Positions 1 to 8,942 are shown, counted from the stretch's first letter. The stretch: DNA of 64,000 nt from JAAURS01 sp044923475 (GCF_044923475.1 NZ_CP137338.1:1240001-1304000); one strand, 5' to 3'. Numbers and translations: made by a program. The notes: generated by a model not told the origin, from the sequence alone.

Positions 1-1
1 G

Positions 2-613
2 CGACCCACGGGCGGGCGGGTCATCTTCAAAAATATCGATCTCGCCCAGCTCAGCCAGCAGGAAATGCGCGCCTACCGCCGCGAACTGCAAATGATCTTC
101 CAAGACCCCAGAGCCTGCCTCAACCCCATGATGAAGGTGGGACAAAGCATTGCCGAACCGCTGTTGATTCACAAACTGGCAACGCCCCAAGAGGCCGAAG
201 CTCGGGCTAAAAAGCTCTTCGAGCGAGTCGGACTGACCCCCGCCAATGACTACTACCATCGCTACCCCAGCGACCTCTCCGGCGGTCAGCTCCAGCGCAT
301 TGCGATCGCCCGCGCCCTCATCACCCATCCCAAGCTCATCATCTGCGACGAACCCGTGAGCATGCTGGATGCCAGCATTCAGGCTCAGGTGCTGGATCTG
401 ATGCAGGATCTGAAAGACGAGTTCGAACTCACTTATCTGTTTATCACCCACGATCTTTGGGTGGCAAGGTTTTTCTGCGATCGCATTGCGGTCATGCACA
501 GGGGTCAAATCGTGGAACTTGGCGAAACTGAATCTATCTTTCGCAATCCTCAACATGCATACACTCAGAAGCTTTTAGGGGCTGCTCCTCTACTGGCTCG
601 GCTGCAAACGTAA
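2..613 (+). CDS. Oligopeptide/dipeptide ABC transporter ATPase (OppF/DppF type), 5' end outside window
   Basis: The reading frame is open to the window edge, so the start and the Walker A motif lie upstream. The visible 203 residues show the Q-loop (MIFQDP), the ABC signature LSGGQLQRIAIARAL, Walker B (LIICDEPVSMLD), the H-loop (ITHD), and the tail typical of the oligopeptide subfamily (NPQHAYTQKLL). The family hydrolyses ATP at the cytoplasmic face to drive peptide import. The last ~43 codons lie inside a repeat that recurs, diverged, at 8780-8942, so the present C-terminus may be hybrid: N-terminal part from the resident gene, tail from incoming DNA. The exact substrate cannot be told from this domain. 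Confidence 0.9.
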   Translation, partial: RPTGGRVIFKNIDLAQLSQQEMRAYRRELQMIFQDPRACLNPMMKVGQSIAEPLLIHKLATPQEAEARAKKLFERVGLTPANDYYHRYPSDLSGGQLQRIAIARALITHPKLIICDEPVSMLDASIQAQVLDLMQDLKDEFELTYLFITHDLWVARFFCDRIAVMHRGQIVELGETESIFRNPQHAYTQKLLGAAPLLARLQT

Positions 614-644
614 ATCAGTCCTATGCTCTAACGCATGTCAGTCA
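483..644 (+). repeat. Left copy of island-flanking direct repeat
   Basis: 162 bp matching 8780-8942 with about 15 substitutions in the coding part, nearly all synonymous (one Ser/Ala change), one indel just after the stop codon, and an identical 20 bp end (625-644). It encodes the C-terminus of the intact ABC ATPase and also contains the stop codon of the minus-strand ygjP-like gene. Confidence 0.85.
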
Positions 645-1362
645 TCAAGCGATCGCTGTTTGCACAAAGCCACTGCTTGGCTCGCTCCATCTCTGGACAA
701 AGGCTTTGAACCGTCAGCCAAAATCGTTTTGAATGATCGGGAACGACTAGATGAACGGCTTCATGGGTTACCAGGTACTTGAGCACAAAGTCCGGTGCCA
801 TAATCAGCCGCCAGTTAAAGGAAAGATTGCTGAGCGAAGAGCAGTTTCCCCACTTTGTTTTTTGTGCCATGACATAAACTTTGTTGGGGGACTTTCCTAA
901 TTTCTGGGTCAATGTTTCTAAGAAACGGGAGATTTCCTGTTTAGCCTGCCTTCGTAGCCAATTCTCAAGGCTTTTAATAGGCGAAGTGTGGGATTTTACA
1001 CCCAAAAGAATAGTGAGCGTGCCGTTCTCGAAAACAACTTTATTAGTGCCTTTACGTTGGAAATTTTCTTCGACCTGTATAGGGGTAGGAATCCCCCGAA
1101 AAAGGATCTCGCCTGCTGTTGTTTTGAGTGGCTTACGAATTGAGCTTAGGCGCTCTGCTCTATCTAACTGATTGATAATCCAGCCCTGATTGTGTTCAAG
1201 AAAGGCTTCCAGTTCTTGGGTATCTCTCTTTAAGGGCTGCACAACTTCAACGCCGCTAAGCCCTACGCGCACCTTAAGCTTTTGAGCCGTTTTCGACTGC
1301 ACTAGATGGTAGTCAACCTTTCGCCCCCCTAAGTCAATGGTTTCTAACGTTGCTTGCTTCAT
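628..1362 (-). CDS. YgjP/SprT-like zinc metallopeptidase (DUF45), R-M associated
   Basis: A 244-residue protein with a HEAVH zinc-binding motif near residue 196 followed by PDHSKRFW, the pattern of the YgjP/DUF45 metallopeptidase family; a Trp-Gly-Asn-Cys motif upstream is also typical. Genes of this family often sit next to hsdR in type I restriction operons, as here; their job there is not established. I chose the ATG at 1360-1362, 10 bp after the hsdR stop, because GGTGAG lies 9 bp before it; a TTG at 1390-1392, overlapping hsdR, would add 10 residues. The stop codon lies inside the left flanking repeat, so the gene ends exactly where island and old chromosome meet. Confidence 0.8.
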   Translation of the reverse strand: MKQATLETIDLGGRKVDYHLVQSKTAQKLKVRVGLSGVEVVQPLKRDTQELEAFLEHNQGWIINQLDRAERLSSIRKPLKTTAGEILFRGIPTPIQVEENFQRKGTNKVVFENGTLTILLGVKSHTSPIKSLENWLRRQAKQEISRFLETLTQKLGKSPNKVYVMAQKTKWGNCSSLSNLSFNWRLIMAPDFVLKYLVTHEAVHLVVPDHSKRFWLTVQSLCPEMERAKQWLCANSDRLMTDMR

Positions 1363-1372
1363 GTCATCAATC

Positions 1373-4300
1373 TCACCGATCGCCTTTCGCAAGTTCGTCT
1401 ACCGCTGTTTTTAAGAATGGCGGATTGGAATCATCTGGGTTAAAGCCTAGGTCAGCATAGGCTGGGTTCCAAGATTCTGCTAGCAAAGATCGCTCAACCC
1501 GCATCTGTCCACCTTGTGTATCGCTCCACCCAGCCGCCAGAAGCTGATGGGATTTTAGATAGTCAACCATCTTTCGTGCTGATTCGGCAAGGTATGATTC
1601 ATCGCTACTCTTGGCATAGGCACGCAGTACGGTGAATAAAGCATATTCTCCAGGCTGGGTAAGGTTTAGCTTTTCGGGTTCTTCTTTTACTTGAATGATT
1701 TCGGCTGCAATATTGCACTTGTCTCTTAGGGAGGCAGCAGCGGCCTCATCGCTGGCGTCTTTACGTTGTTTTAGCTGCTGTAACCGTTCGCCAAGCTGTC
1801 GATAGATGAAGCTAGGGTCATCTTCTGACAGCTCCTGCGACAGGATGGCCTCCAGTGCAGCGGCTTTGTCAGCCGGAGTTGGAAAATTTTCTAGGTTGGG
1901 GATGAGGTTGGCATCAATTTTATAAACAGGTAGAGATTCGGCGATCGCAATAAAGCGAGTATTTTCTTCGATTAACTGACGGGTTTTGGCAGATAGCTCA
2001 CCGTAGGTTACTTGAGTGCCGCGCTGTCTTCGGCGGTGGGCAATGTAGATGCTACACAGCCAGCTATAGCTATGCCGATGGTCGTATAAGCAAGGGTCGG
2101 GGGCGATCGCTTCCCATAGCCGTTCTAGACTTTTGAAATTTTGCTCAAATGTTCTAGCAGTTTCAGGGTCTTGCAGCCGTCTTAGCGCTGCCAGCAGACA
2201 ATCTCGCGTATCTTCAATCCCGATGCCTACGAAGGTGGTCATACATTGCTGCACTTCTTCAGGGACTGCGGACTTTAAGACATCCCAGTCAATTAAAGAC
2301 TCTTCGCGGATATTTTCATCAAAGTTAAGTGCCCGTTCTAAGTTTTCAAACACGCCAAAGTAATCGACTACTAGCCCAGTTCGTTTGTTAAGGCTGGGGA
2401 GTGGGCGATTAGTGCGGGCGATCGCCTGGAGTAGGTTATGGTCGCGCAATGGCTTGTCGAGGTACATGACTTGCTCAATTGGAGCATCGAAGCCCGTGAG
2501 AAGGCGATCGCAGACAATTAAAATCTTGAGCGGCGGTCGCCACTGGCTACGGTCATCGCCGTGGAGATCGCGGTTCCACTGCTCCCACTCCGCAGGCGTT
2601 AGCTTGAAGTAGTCGATTAGTTCATCGGACTGTTGTTTGGAGTAGTTGAACCGATCTAGCTCAGCGTCGTCATTTTGCCCAGCGGAGATGATGACCGCCG
2701 ACCATTCCGGCGGCAGCCCACGGGCGCTAAGTTTTGCATCTAAGGCATCTTTATATTTAGAGCAAGCAAGGCGATCTACCGCGACCAGTTGAGCTTTAAA
2801 GCCGTTGGGGTCAGGATGGGTTAAGAAATGCTCTAACACTTTATTGGTCACAATATCAATGCGTTTGGGCAAGCGCGCCAGGTTTTTCCAGCTTGATTCT
2901 TTACGCTGGATTAAGTCTTTAGCTTCTTCGTCCTCAACTTCCATCTCCCCGCACATTTGCTCAAAACCGACGTTTAGCGCCTCTTGATTTACCTCAAAGG
3001 GTACTTTGTCCAGAATGTAGTGAATTTCTAGGGTAGCCCCGTCTTTAATGGCTCTGCGATTCCCGTAGTAGCTCAGATAGCGCTCCTGTTGCCCATCCAG
3101 GATGGGGCCAAAGTCGCGATGGGTGTTCACCATTGTGCGGTCTACGGGCGTCCCCGTCAGGCCAAACCGGAAGGCATTGGGGAGCTTCACTCGCATGGTC
3201 ATGGCAAAGCTGCCTTCTTTGCCTTTGCCTGTCCCTTTTTGCGATCGGTGGCATTCATCGACAAGACTGATGATGTTGTCACGGGAGCGGGGTTCTAGAT
3301 CGCCCATGTTTTGAAAGGACTGGACGGTGGTGACGACGGTGCCGCGCCAGTCGGTGCGCAGTTTGCGCTTTAGGTCTTCTACGCCCAGGGCTTTTTGCAC
3401 GTTAGGGTAGTCGCAGCTATCAAAGTCATCGGAAAGCTGGGTTTTTAAGTCTCGGCGGTCTACCACAATCAGTACGGTGGCGTTGTTGAGGGCGGGGTGT
3501 TTGCGCAGTTTATAGGCGGCAAAGATCATGGTCAGAGACTTGCCAGAGCCTTGGGTGTGCCAAATTAAGCCTGTGCGGTCTTGGGGGGCGACGGGCTTGC
3601 CGATGTTGGAGAGGGTGCGATCGACAATATCGTTAACGGCTTCAAACTGTTGGTAGCGGGCAATTTTTTTGGTGACTTTACCTTTTTTGGTTTCAAACAC
3701 AACAAAGTGCTCAAGGAAATCCAGGACGTGGCAAGGAGCCAGCCGCAGCAATCCTTTGACTGGCGTTTCGAGAGGGTCATCGGGGGTGTCGGCTTCGGGG
3801 GTGTTCCAAAATCCTTTTTGGTCGGGGTACAGACTCAGCCAGGGTCCCCAGCTATCCAGGTGTTGCTCGATGTCGTTTTTACTGGCGTTGTGAAACAAAA
3901 GGGTGCCGTAGCGAAAGGCGTCTTCATCGGCGGCAATACAAAACAGATTGGGAGCCAGCATCAGCGGAGCCTGACGCTGATAGCGGTGGAGTTGATGCAC
4001 GCCTTCTTTCCAGTCTTTGCCGCTGGTGAGGTAGCTTTTGTATTCGGCAATGATGAGGGGGATACCGTTGACGAGCAGCACGGTGTCATCACGGCACTGT
4101 TTGATGCCCTGAACGCGATATTGGTTGGTCGTGGTGAAGTCGTTGCGGTCTTGATGGGCAGGATCGAATTCGATGAAGCAAACGGTTTTGGCGGGTCGGC
4201 CGGGGATGATGTCTACAGAGGCACCGTCTCGCAGCAGGTCGAGGGTGGCACGATTGGCAGCGAGTTTGTCGGGGTGCGCCATGGCTTTGCGCAAGGTGGC

Positions 4301-4525
4301 AATCGCCATTTTTGCTTGGGCTTCGGTGGTGACGTCTGGGTTAATGCGAAGGATGGCTTCGACTAAAAGCTTTTCGACGAGGGGGTCTTCGAGGGGGCGA
4401 TCGAAGCGGTTCATTTCAGCGGCATTGCGGTACGTCCATCCCAGTCCTGTTTCAGCGGGGTCTGGGGAGCCTTGACCCGAAAGCCAGCGAATGACGGGAA
4501 GTTCGACGTAGTTGAGTTCGCTCAT
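1373..4525 (-). CDS. hsdR: Type I restriction enzyme R subunit
   Basis: A 1050-residue protein, normal for HsdR. The N-terminal part carries the PD-(D/E)XK nuclease core (RDDTVLLVNGIPLIIAEYKS, around residues 140-165). The SF2 translocase motor follows with Walker A TQGSGKS near residue 325, DECH near 422 and the TGTP motif. In this family the R subunit joins the HsdM2S methyltransferase, pumps DNA in an ATP-dependent way when the site is unmethylated, and cuts at a distance. All key motifs are present and the frame is unbroken, so it is probably active. It begins with ATG and is the fourth gene of the operon, separated from hsdS by an Rpn-family gene. Confidence 0.95.
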   Translation of the reverse strand: MSELNYVELPVIRWLSGQGSPDPAETGLGWTYRNAAEMNRFDRPLEDPLVEKLLVEAILRINPDVTTEAQAKMAIATLRKAMAHPDKLAANRATLDLLRDGASVDIIPGRPAKTVCFIEFDPAHQDRNDFTTTNQYRVQGIKQCRDDTVLLVNGIPLIIAEYKSYLTSGKDWKEGVHQLHRYQRQAPLMLAPNLFCIAADEDAFRYGTLLFHNASKNDIEQHLDSWGPWLSLYPDQKGFWNTPEADTPDDPLETPVKGLLRLAPCHVLDFLEHFVVFETKKGKVTKKIARYQQFEAVNDIVDRTLSNIGKPVAPQDRTGLIWHTQGSGKSLTMIFAAYKLRKHPALNNATVLIVVDRRDLKTQLSDDFDSCDYPNVQKALGVEDLKRKLRTDWRGTVVTTVQSFQNMGDLEPRSRDNIISLVDECHRSQKGTGKGKEGSFAMTMRVKLPNAFRFGLTGTPVDRTMVNTHRDFGPILDGQQERYLSYYGNRRAIKDGATLEIHYILDKVPFEVNQEALNVGFEQMCGEMEVEDEEAKDLIQRKESSWKNLARLPKRIDIVTNKVLEHFLTHPDPNGFKAQLVAVDRLACSKYKDALDAKLSARGLPPEWSAVIISAGQNDDAELDRFNYSKQQSDELIDYFKLTPAEWEQWNRDLHGDDRSQWRPPLKILIVCDRLLTGFDAPIEQVMYLDKPLRDHNLLQAIARTNRPLPSLNKRTGLVVDYFGVFENLERALNFDENIREESLIDWDVLKSAVPEEVQQCMTTFVGIGIEDTRDCLLAALRRLQDPETARTFEQNFKSLERLWEAIAPDPCLYDHRHSYSWLCSIYIAHRRRQRGTQVTYGELSAKTRQLIEENTRFIAIAESLPVYKIDANLIPNLENFPTPADKAAALEAILSQELSEDDPSFIYRQLGERLQQLKQRKDASDEAAAASLRDKCNIAAEIIQVKEEPEKLNLTQPGEYALFTVLRAYAKSSDESYLAESARKMVDYLKSHQLLAAGWSDTQGGQMRVERSLLAESWNPAYADLGFNPDDSNPPFLKTAVDELAKGDR

Positions 4526-4546
4526 GATGCCAATGGGGATAATGAC

Positions 4547-5321
4547 TTAGGGTTTAGGCTGGGCAGCTTGTCTGACTTGCTCAATGGGTAGTTTTAGGAG
4601 TTGGGCGATTTCCTCAAGGGTTAAGCCTTTGGCTAAAAGCCCTGGGACAATTTCTAATTTGGTGTCGGCGACGATTTCTTGATAGACGCGACTCTCTTGA
4701 ATATTGAGTCCTAGCATGGCTTCGACCTCTTCTCGACTCTGGTTGATGAATTTAATAGATGGCGATTGTGGCAATAATTTCTATTATCTCGTCTCTGGTG
4801 AGGGATGACGTTTCTTGCTGTCTGGCTTGCTGAATGAGCTGTTTTGCTTGGCTGATGGCCTGGGCTTCTGGGGCGATGGTGAGCTGCATGAGCTGGATGC
4901 CGATGGGCTGTTGGGTGGGGTCGCCGAGTTCGTCAAGGTAGATGCGGGTGACTTGATTGCTGTTGAGCAGAGCGCGGTGGGGTGAAGTGGCTTGGGGTTC
5001 TAGGCTGCGGCTGTAGAGGATGATAACACCGTGCCAGTCGTCGTACAGGGTACGGTTGCGGTAAAGGTAGAGCAGGGATTCGGAAAAGAATCGATGGTAA
5101 AGGGATTCGTCTTTTTGAAACTGGATTTCGGCAAAGAATACGATTTTGGGTGTAGCGTCTGTGGGGGGCAAAAATACGCCGTCGATGCGAAAAGTGGGTT
5201 CTTTGATTTCTACGGATTCAAAGCGGTAGGCTTGGGCGTTGGTGGGCGGCTGTTTGACGAGGGCAAACAAAAGGCTAGGGAAACGTTGAAAAATGGCGTA
5301 GAAGATTGCGTCGCGTTTCAC
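4547..5321 (-). pseudogene. Rpn-family (DUF2887) PD-(D/E)XK nuclease-like gene, broken by one-base frameshift
   Basis: The upstream part (4752-5321, ~189 residues) has the Rpn/DUF2887 nuclease core: an early FRIDGVF, then FFAEIQFQ (E-x-Q variant of PD-(D/E)XK). It stops at TAA (4752-4754). The family's conserved C-terminal continuation (KFINQSREEVEAML, then ESRVYQE) is encoded in another frame, 4547-4774. Removing one A at 4754/4755 joins them as IYKFINQSREEVEAML, which is how intact members read. So this is one gene with a single-base insertion, or a sequencing error. Rpn proteins are DNA endonucleases that promote recombination. It lies between hsdS and hsdR on the same strand and is 14 bp from hsdS. 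Confidence 0.75.
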
Positions 5322-5335
5322 AAAAATCGTTGGTG

Positions 5336-6667
5336 TTACGGAGAAAGTAGTTTATCAGGATTGATGCGCTTTTTGCCTGTTAGCAAGTCGTGCATGAGGG
5401 AGTTTTTAAGGCTCAAGAGTTTCTGACGTTTTTCTATTAGGGCTTCAATATATTTTTTATGGGCTTGATTTATTTCTGAAATCATCTCCTGTTCTTTTGC
5501 AGAAGGTACAGGAATAATAAGCCGCCTTAACATTCTCTGATTAATTGTATTTAATCCAGAACTGGTCGCGCACCTGGCATTCCAGTACTTTAGAGCGTAT
5601 GTTGAATTTAACCACAAACAACCGAAATAGGGAGTGATTTCGTTATTTGCTCGTAATCTAAATAGGTGATTTTGGAATGTCAGCCCTTCTGCTTTTTCGG
5701 TAACTCTTGCACATCGACCAATTTGTAGACGATCTGCGTGTCCTTCAACCACTAGTAAATCATCAACTTCTAGCGTCCTTAAAGCCATTTCACTATCACT
5801 CGCTTCAAGTTCTTGAACATCATTTAAGTTTAAAAAATCTCGCTGTACATTTGCCACTCTAAGATATTGTCGCTTATGAAAATATGGATGACGATTCTGA
5901 TTGATGGTAAACCCCGTTTGAATTTCAAACTGTTCACTCACAGCACTTAATTTCCAGTTACTAGGAAGCTGACCTAAAGAGCTATTAGAAAACTTGCTTG
6001 ACGTTTTGCCTGGGTTTTTGATCTGCCCGTTACTGTCTATACCATTGCTTAATAAATCCCTAAGCAAGCTTTTTTGAAATTGTTGTGCCCGATTAATCGC
6101 TTCCCTAATCTGCTCAATGGCTATGTCTGCGGCATCGAGGACTTGGGCGATCGCTTTTTGTTCTTCAGGAGGAGGTAGAGCGCACCATATTTTACGAATG
6201 TCGCGTTTACTGACCTCATCAAACGTGGTGCCGGAGCCTAATCTCTTGATTATTGGCGTTAATAGATCTAGTAAGTAGTAAAAAAACTCACTATCTACAT
6301 CATGAGGAATGAAATTTGAAAATCCTTGATTCGTAGCGATAGGAATGGTCGTTATTGCCTTCGCGCCTATTGTTGCTCGGCTCGTATATAGAATTGAATT
6401 TTGGGGGAGCAGTGTAGCTGAACTTTCCTCTAATCCAACTTGAGTAATACACTCAGCAGACCCAGAAATATATTTTGCTTGTAGTGCTGTCAAATCTGTT
6501 GGTGTTGCCCAAGGGATATCTCCATCACTCCAATATCTTCCTTCAGTTCGGCTCGGAGTTCCACCGCCAACAATATCTGTCAGATCATTTACTTCACATA
6601 CTCTCCATCCATCGGGGATTCCATATTTTCTCAGAACATCATGCTTTACTCCGAAGCTAACTTGCAT
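5336..6667 (-). CDS. hsdS: Type I restriction-modification specificity subunit
   Basis: A 443-residue protein with two target-recognition domains in tandem, each followed by a helical spacer; the central one is marked by PPPEEQKAIAQVLDAAD near residue 175, the second by VPSAKEQEMISEI near residue 385. The family determines the bipartite DNA target for both modification and cleavage. The ATG at 6665-6667 overlaps the 3' end of hsdM by 11 bp, pointing to translational coupling; a TTG two codons upstream is also possible. Base composition is more AT-rich than hsdM and hsdR, as expected for the variable specificity gene. The target sequence cannot be predicted. Confidence 0.92.
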   Translation of the reverse strand: MQVSFGVKHDVLRKYGIPDGWRVCEVNDLTDIVGGGTPSRTEGRYWSDGDIPWATPTDLTALQAKYISGSAECITQVGLEESSATLLPQNSILYTSRATIGAKAITTIPIATNQGFSNFIPHDVDSEFFYYLLDLLTPIIKRLGSGTTFDEVSKRDIRKIWCALPPPEEQKAIAQVLDAADIAIEQIREAINRAQQFQKSLLRDLLSNGIDSNGQIKNPGKTSSKFSNSSLGQLPSNWKLSAVSEQFEIQTGFTINQNRHPYFHKRQYLRVANVQRDFLNLNDVQELEASDSEMALRTLEVDDLLVVEGHADRLQIGRCARVTEKAEGLTFQNHLFRLRANNEITPYFGCLWLNSTYALKYWNARCATSSGLNTINQRMLRRLIIPVPSAKEQEMISEINQAHKKYIEALIEKRQKLLSLKNSLMHDLLTGKKRINPDKLLSP

Positions 6668-8756
6668 ATCCAATTTGTCTCAAAAGCTTTTTAAGTTCAT
6701 TTTCTGCTGTCTCTAAATTCTGCTCGGCATTTTCTAAACTTTTTAAAGCATCCTTCACCTCAATGCGTGGCTCCGGCTCAAACGTATCCACATAGCGCGG
6801 AATATTGAGATTAAACTCATTCTCCTCAACCTCCTCCATCTCCACCACCCGCGCCTGCTTCAGCAGCTCATTCGGGTCATCATACAGCGCCATCAATTCC
6901 TCCCCCACCTTCGTCACCGCCTCGCGGTCATCCTCAGCACGAAGGCACGTTTCAGCAATTTTCTCATCCCGCTCCGCCAGCTTTGCCGCAGGTCTAACCC
7001 GCTGCTTTTCTAGCGCCTTGATTTTCGTCTCTGCCTTTTTCTTTTCGGCCTTGTCCGTCAGATAATCCCGATTCATTTTGACCGTCTCAATCTCCACATC
7101 GATTTGAAAGAGACGATCCACAAAATCTTGATACTCCGTTTTCAGCCGCTCAATTTCCTCCGTTTCTTGCAGATCGACCTGCCCATGCAGACGCTCGCGG
7201 TACTTCTCCACCAACCCCGCCACCTTCTGCGCATCCCCATAGGCATGGTAATGCACCAAAATCCGCATTACATCTTGGGGGCGTAGCTCATTTTTATTTG
7301 AGAGTTCCCGATAGTGCCGTGCCGCGTAGACCAACAGCACCTGATTTTTCCGCTCCTTAGGCCGCTCCTTGCGCAAAATCATCAGACAAGCCGGAACCCC
7401 CGCCCCGTAAAAAATATTCAGCGGCAGAGAAATCACCGCATCCACCAAACGCGCATCCAGCAGCGCCTGACGAATCAAATGCTCATCATCTGCCTTACGT
7501 CGCTTAATCTTAGGATTGCCTGCCGCATCAAACTCCCCCGTTTCTTCCTCCACCTCCGGCTGCCCTCGAAACAGCACCCCCTGCGGACACACCACCCCAG
7601 CCCGCCCCGTCTGCGTCAGCGACGCCAAAATATGCAGCACAAACGCATAGTCTCCATACCCTGCCGGAGGACTGTGAAACCCAGACCCGCGCCCAAATCG
7701 ACTGTAGGGATCCTTAAATCCATCCTTAAAGACCTCCTTCTTGAGCTTGTCCTTCTTCTTCTTATCGTCCGTCTGCTGCTCTGGACGCAGCCACCAAAAA
7801 TCATCCGAAAACGGGAAATTAGCAACCACCAAAGAAAACTTTTGTACCTGCCCATTCACTAAAAACTGCGGGTCAGTAATCGTACTAGACCCGCCGCGAA
7901 TATCCGCCTCCAATCCGTGCAGCACCGAGTTAATTTTGCCGATCGCAAAATTCCCCCAGTTCATTTCCTGCCCATAATACCGAGCCGCATTGCGCCGATG
8001 CCCCTGCTCCTCCAAAAAATCTGCCGAATGAATCAGCATTCCGCCACTGCCGCAGGTTGGGTCATAAATTGTATCTCCCGGCTGCGGCTCCAAAATCCGC
8101 ACCAGCGTATCCACCACCTCCGGCGGCGTAAAAAATTCACCCGCCTTCGCCCCCGCATCATCCGCAAACTTTTTGATCAAATATTCGTAAGCCCGCCCCA
8201 AAATGTCTGCAGGCACACTCTCATTCGACAGGTTAACCTCATTAAAATGCTGCACCAGCGCGTGAACCACCTCATTCGGAATCAGCTTCTTACCGCTGGC
8301 ATCAGGCGCAGGCTGGTTCCAGTCCACCGTAAACACGCCATTGAGTTCAGCATTGGCATCCGCCACCGCCCGCATCGCATCCGTGAGCGTTTTGCCAATC
8401 TCCTCCGAAACCGCCAATACATCGCCCCAATGCGACCCAGCCGGAATTGAAAACCGATGTTCGCCCCGCGCCCGAAATACAGCCTTTTGTGCCTCGGTAA
8501 ATTTGCGCCCCTGCTGCCGTTCTAGCTCGGCGATCGCGTCATCCGCCTCGTTATCCCACTGATCGCAAAGACGCTTGTAAAACATCAAAGACAGGATGTA
8601 ATTTTTGTAGTCCTGTCCGGCGGTCTTCCCCCTTAGAATATTTGCCGCACCCCACAGGTGAGCCTCAAGCTGTTGCTGTCTCAATCGCATGTTTGGTGTT
8701 CGCGTTAATGTTTTTAGGCCAGCATTAGATTTTAACCTTGTTTTTTGCTCAGTCAT
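6657..8756 (-). CDS. hsdM: Type I restriction-modification DNA adenine methyltransferase subunit
   Basis: A 699-residue protein. The N-terminal helical HsdM domain is followed by the N6-adenine methyltransferase fold with the SAM motif DPTCGSGGML near residue 234 and motif IV as NFPF near residue 310, where most relatives have NPPF. After the catalytic domain comes a long charged coiled-coil region (about residues 500-699), making it longer than the common ~500-residue HsdM. The ATG at 8754-8756 (MTEQKTR) is preferred; a longer form would run into the foreign repeat at 8780-8942, which cannot be native coding sequence for hsdM. It is the first gene of the operon. Confidence 0.92.
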   Translation of the reverse strand: MTEQKTRLKSNAGLKTLTRTPNMRLRQQQLEAHLWGAANILRGKTAGQDYKNYILSLMFYKRLCDQWDNEADDAIAELERQQGRKFTEAQKAVFRARGEHRFSIPAGSHWGDVLAVSEEIGKTLTDAMRAVADANAELNGVFTVDWNQPAPDASGKKLIPNEVVHALVQHFNEVNLSNESVPADILGRAYEYLIKKFADDAGAKAGEFFTPPEVVDTLVRILEPQPGDTIYDPTCGSGGMLIHSADFLEEQGHRRNAARYYGQEMNWGNFAIGKINSVLHGLEADIRGGSSTITDPQFLVNGQVQKFSLVVANFPFSDDFWWLRPEQQTDDKKKKDKLKKEVFKDGFKDPYSRFGRGSGFHSPPAGYGDYAFVLHILASLTQTGRAGVVCPQGVLFRGQPEVEEETGEFDAAGNPKIKRRKADDEHLIRQALLDARLVDAVISLPLNIFYGAGVPACLMILRKERPKERKNQVLLVYAARHYRELSNKNELRPQDVMRILVHYHAYGDAQKVAGLVEKYRERLHGQVDLQETEEIERLKTEYQDFVDRLFQIDVEIETVKMNRDYLTDKAEKKKAETKIKALEKQRVRPAAKLAERDEKIAETCLRAEDDREAVTKVGEELMALYDDPNELLKQARVVEMEEVEENEFNLNIPRYVDTFEPEPRIEVKDALKSLENAEQNLETAENELKKLLRQIGYAS

Positions 8757-8779
8757 CGCATTGCTCTCCTTTCCCCGAT

Positions 8780-8942
8780 GCATTGCGGTCATGCACAGGG
8801 GGCAAATCGTGGAGCTTGGCGAAACGGAAGCCATCTTTCGCAATCCGCAGCATGCCTACACGCAGAAACTACTGGGAGCAGCTCCTCTACTGGCTCGGCT
8901 GCAATAGTGAATCAATGCCTGCGCTCTAACGCATGTCAGTCA
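8780..8942 (+). repeat. Right copy of island-flanking direct repeat
   Basis: 163 bp matching 483-644, ending with the 20 bp identical segment at 8923-8942. It lies immediately upstream of hsdM in opposite sense, and its last bases overlap the dacB stop codon. It marks the far edge of the R-M island. Confidence 0.85.
8782..8907 (+). pseudogene. Displaced 3' end of the ABC ATPase gene
   Basis: The + strand encodes IAVMHRGQIVELGETE and onward to the stop TAG at 8905-8907, matching the C-terminal ~41 residues of the ABC ATPase that ends at 613, with one Ser-to-Ala change and one residue shorter at the end. It has no start or ATPase core and is a leftover of the gene end, now cut off from its body by the R-M operon. 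Confidence 0.85.

Larger units (their letters stand above)
483..8942. mobile_element. Type I restriction-modification island at the 3' end of the ABC ATPase gene
   Basis: A block of about 8.3 kb holding hsdM, hsdS, an Rpn-family gene, hsdR and a ygjP-like gene, all on the minus strand, sits between two direct copies of the ABC ATPase 3' end (483-644 and 8780-8942). Each copy includes the last ~42 codons and ~30 bp beyond the stop. No integrase or transposase is present inside. The arrangement fits replacement or insertion by homologous recombination with foreign DNA that carried its own version of the gene end; site-specific integration by an enzyme encoded elsewhere is the alternative. That this is a transferred unit is inference from the repeat and gene content. 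Confidence 0.65.

Noticed and set aside
3581..4366. A 261-codon + frame opposite hsdR
   Set aside because: Antisense shadow: hsdR has all family motifs over the same bases; this frame is compositionally odd and Phe/Gly/Val-rich.
7314..7862. A 182-codon + frame opposite hsdM, rich in Arg, Pro and His
   Set aside because: Shadow of the methyltransferase; composition unlike any real protein here.
8689..8907. A 72-codon + frame with a start inside hsdM antisense
   Set aside because: Only its end is meaningful: it is the displaced ABC ATPase tail. The first part is the complement of hsdM.
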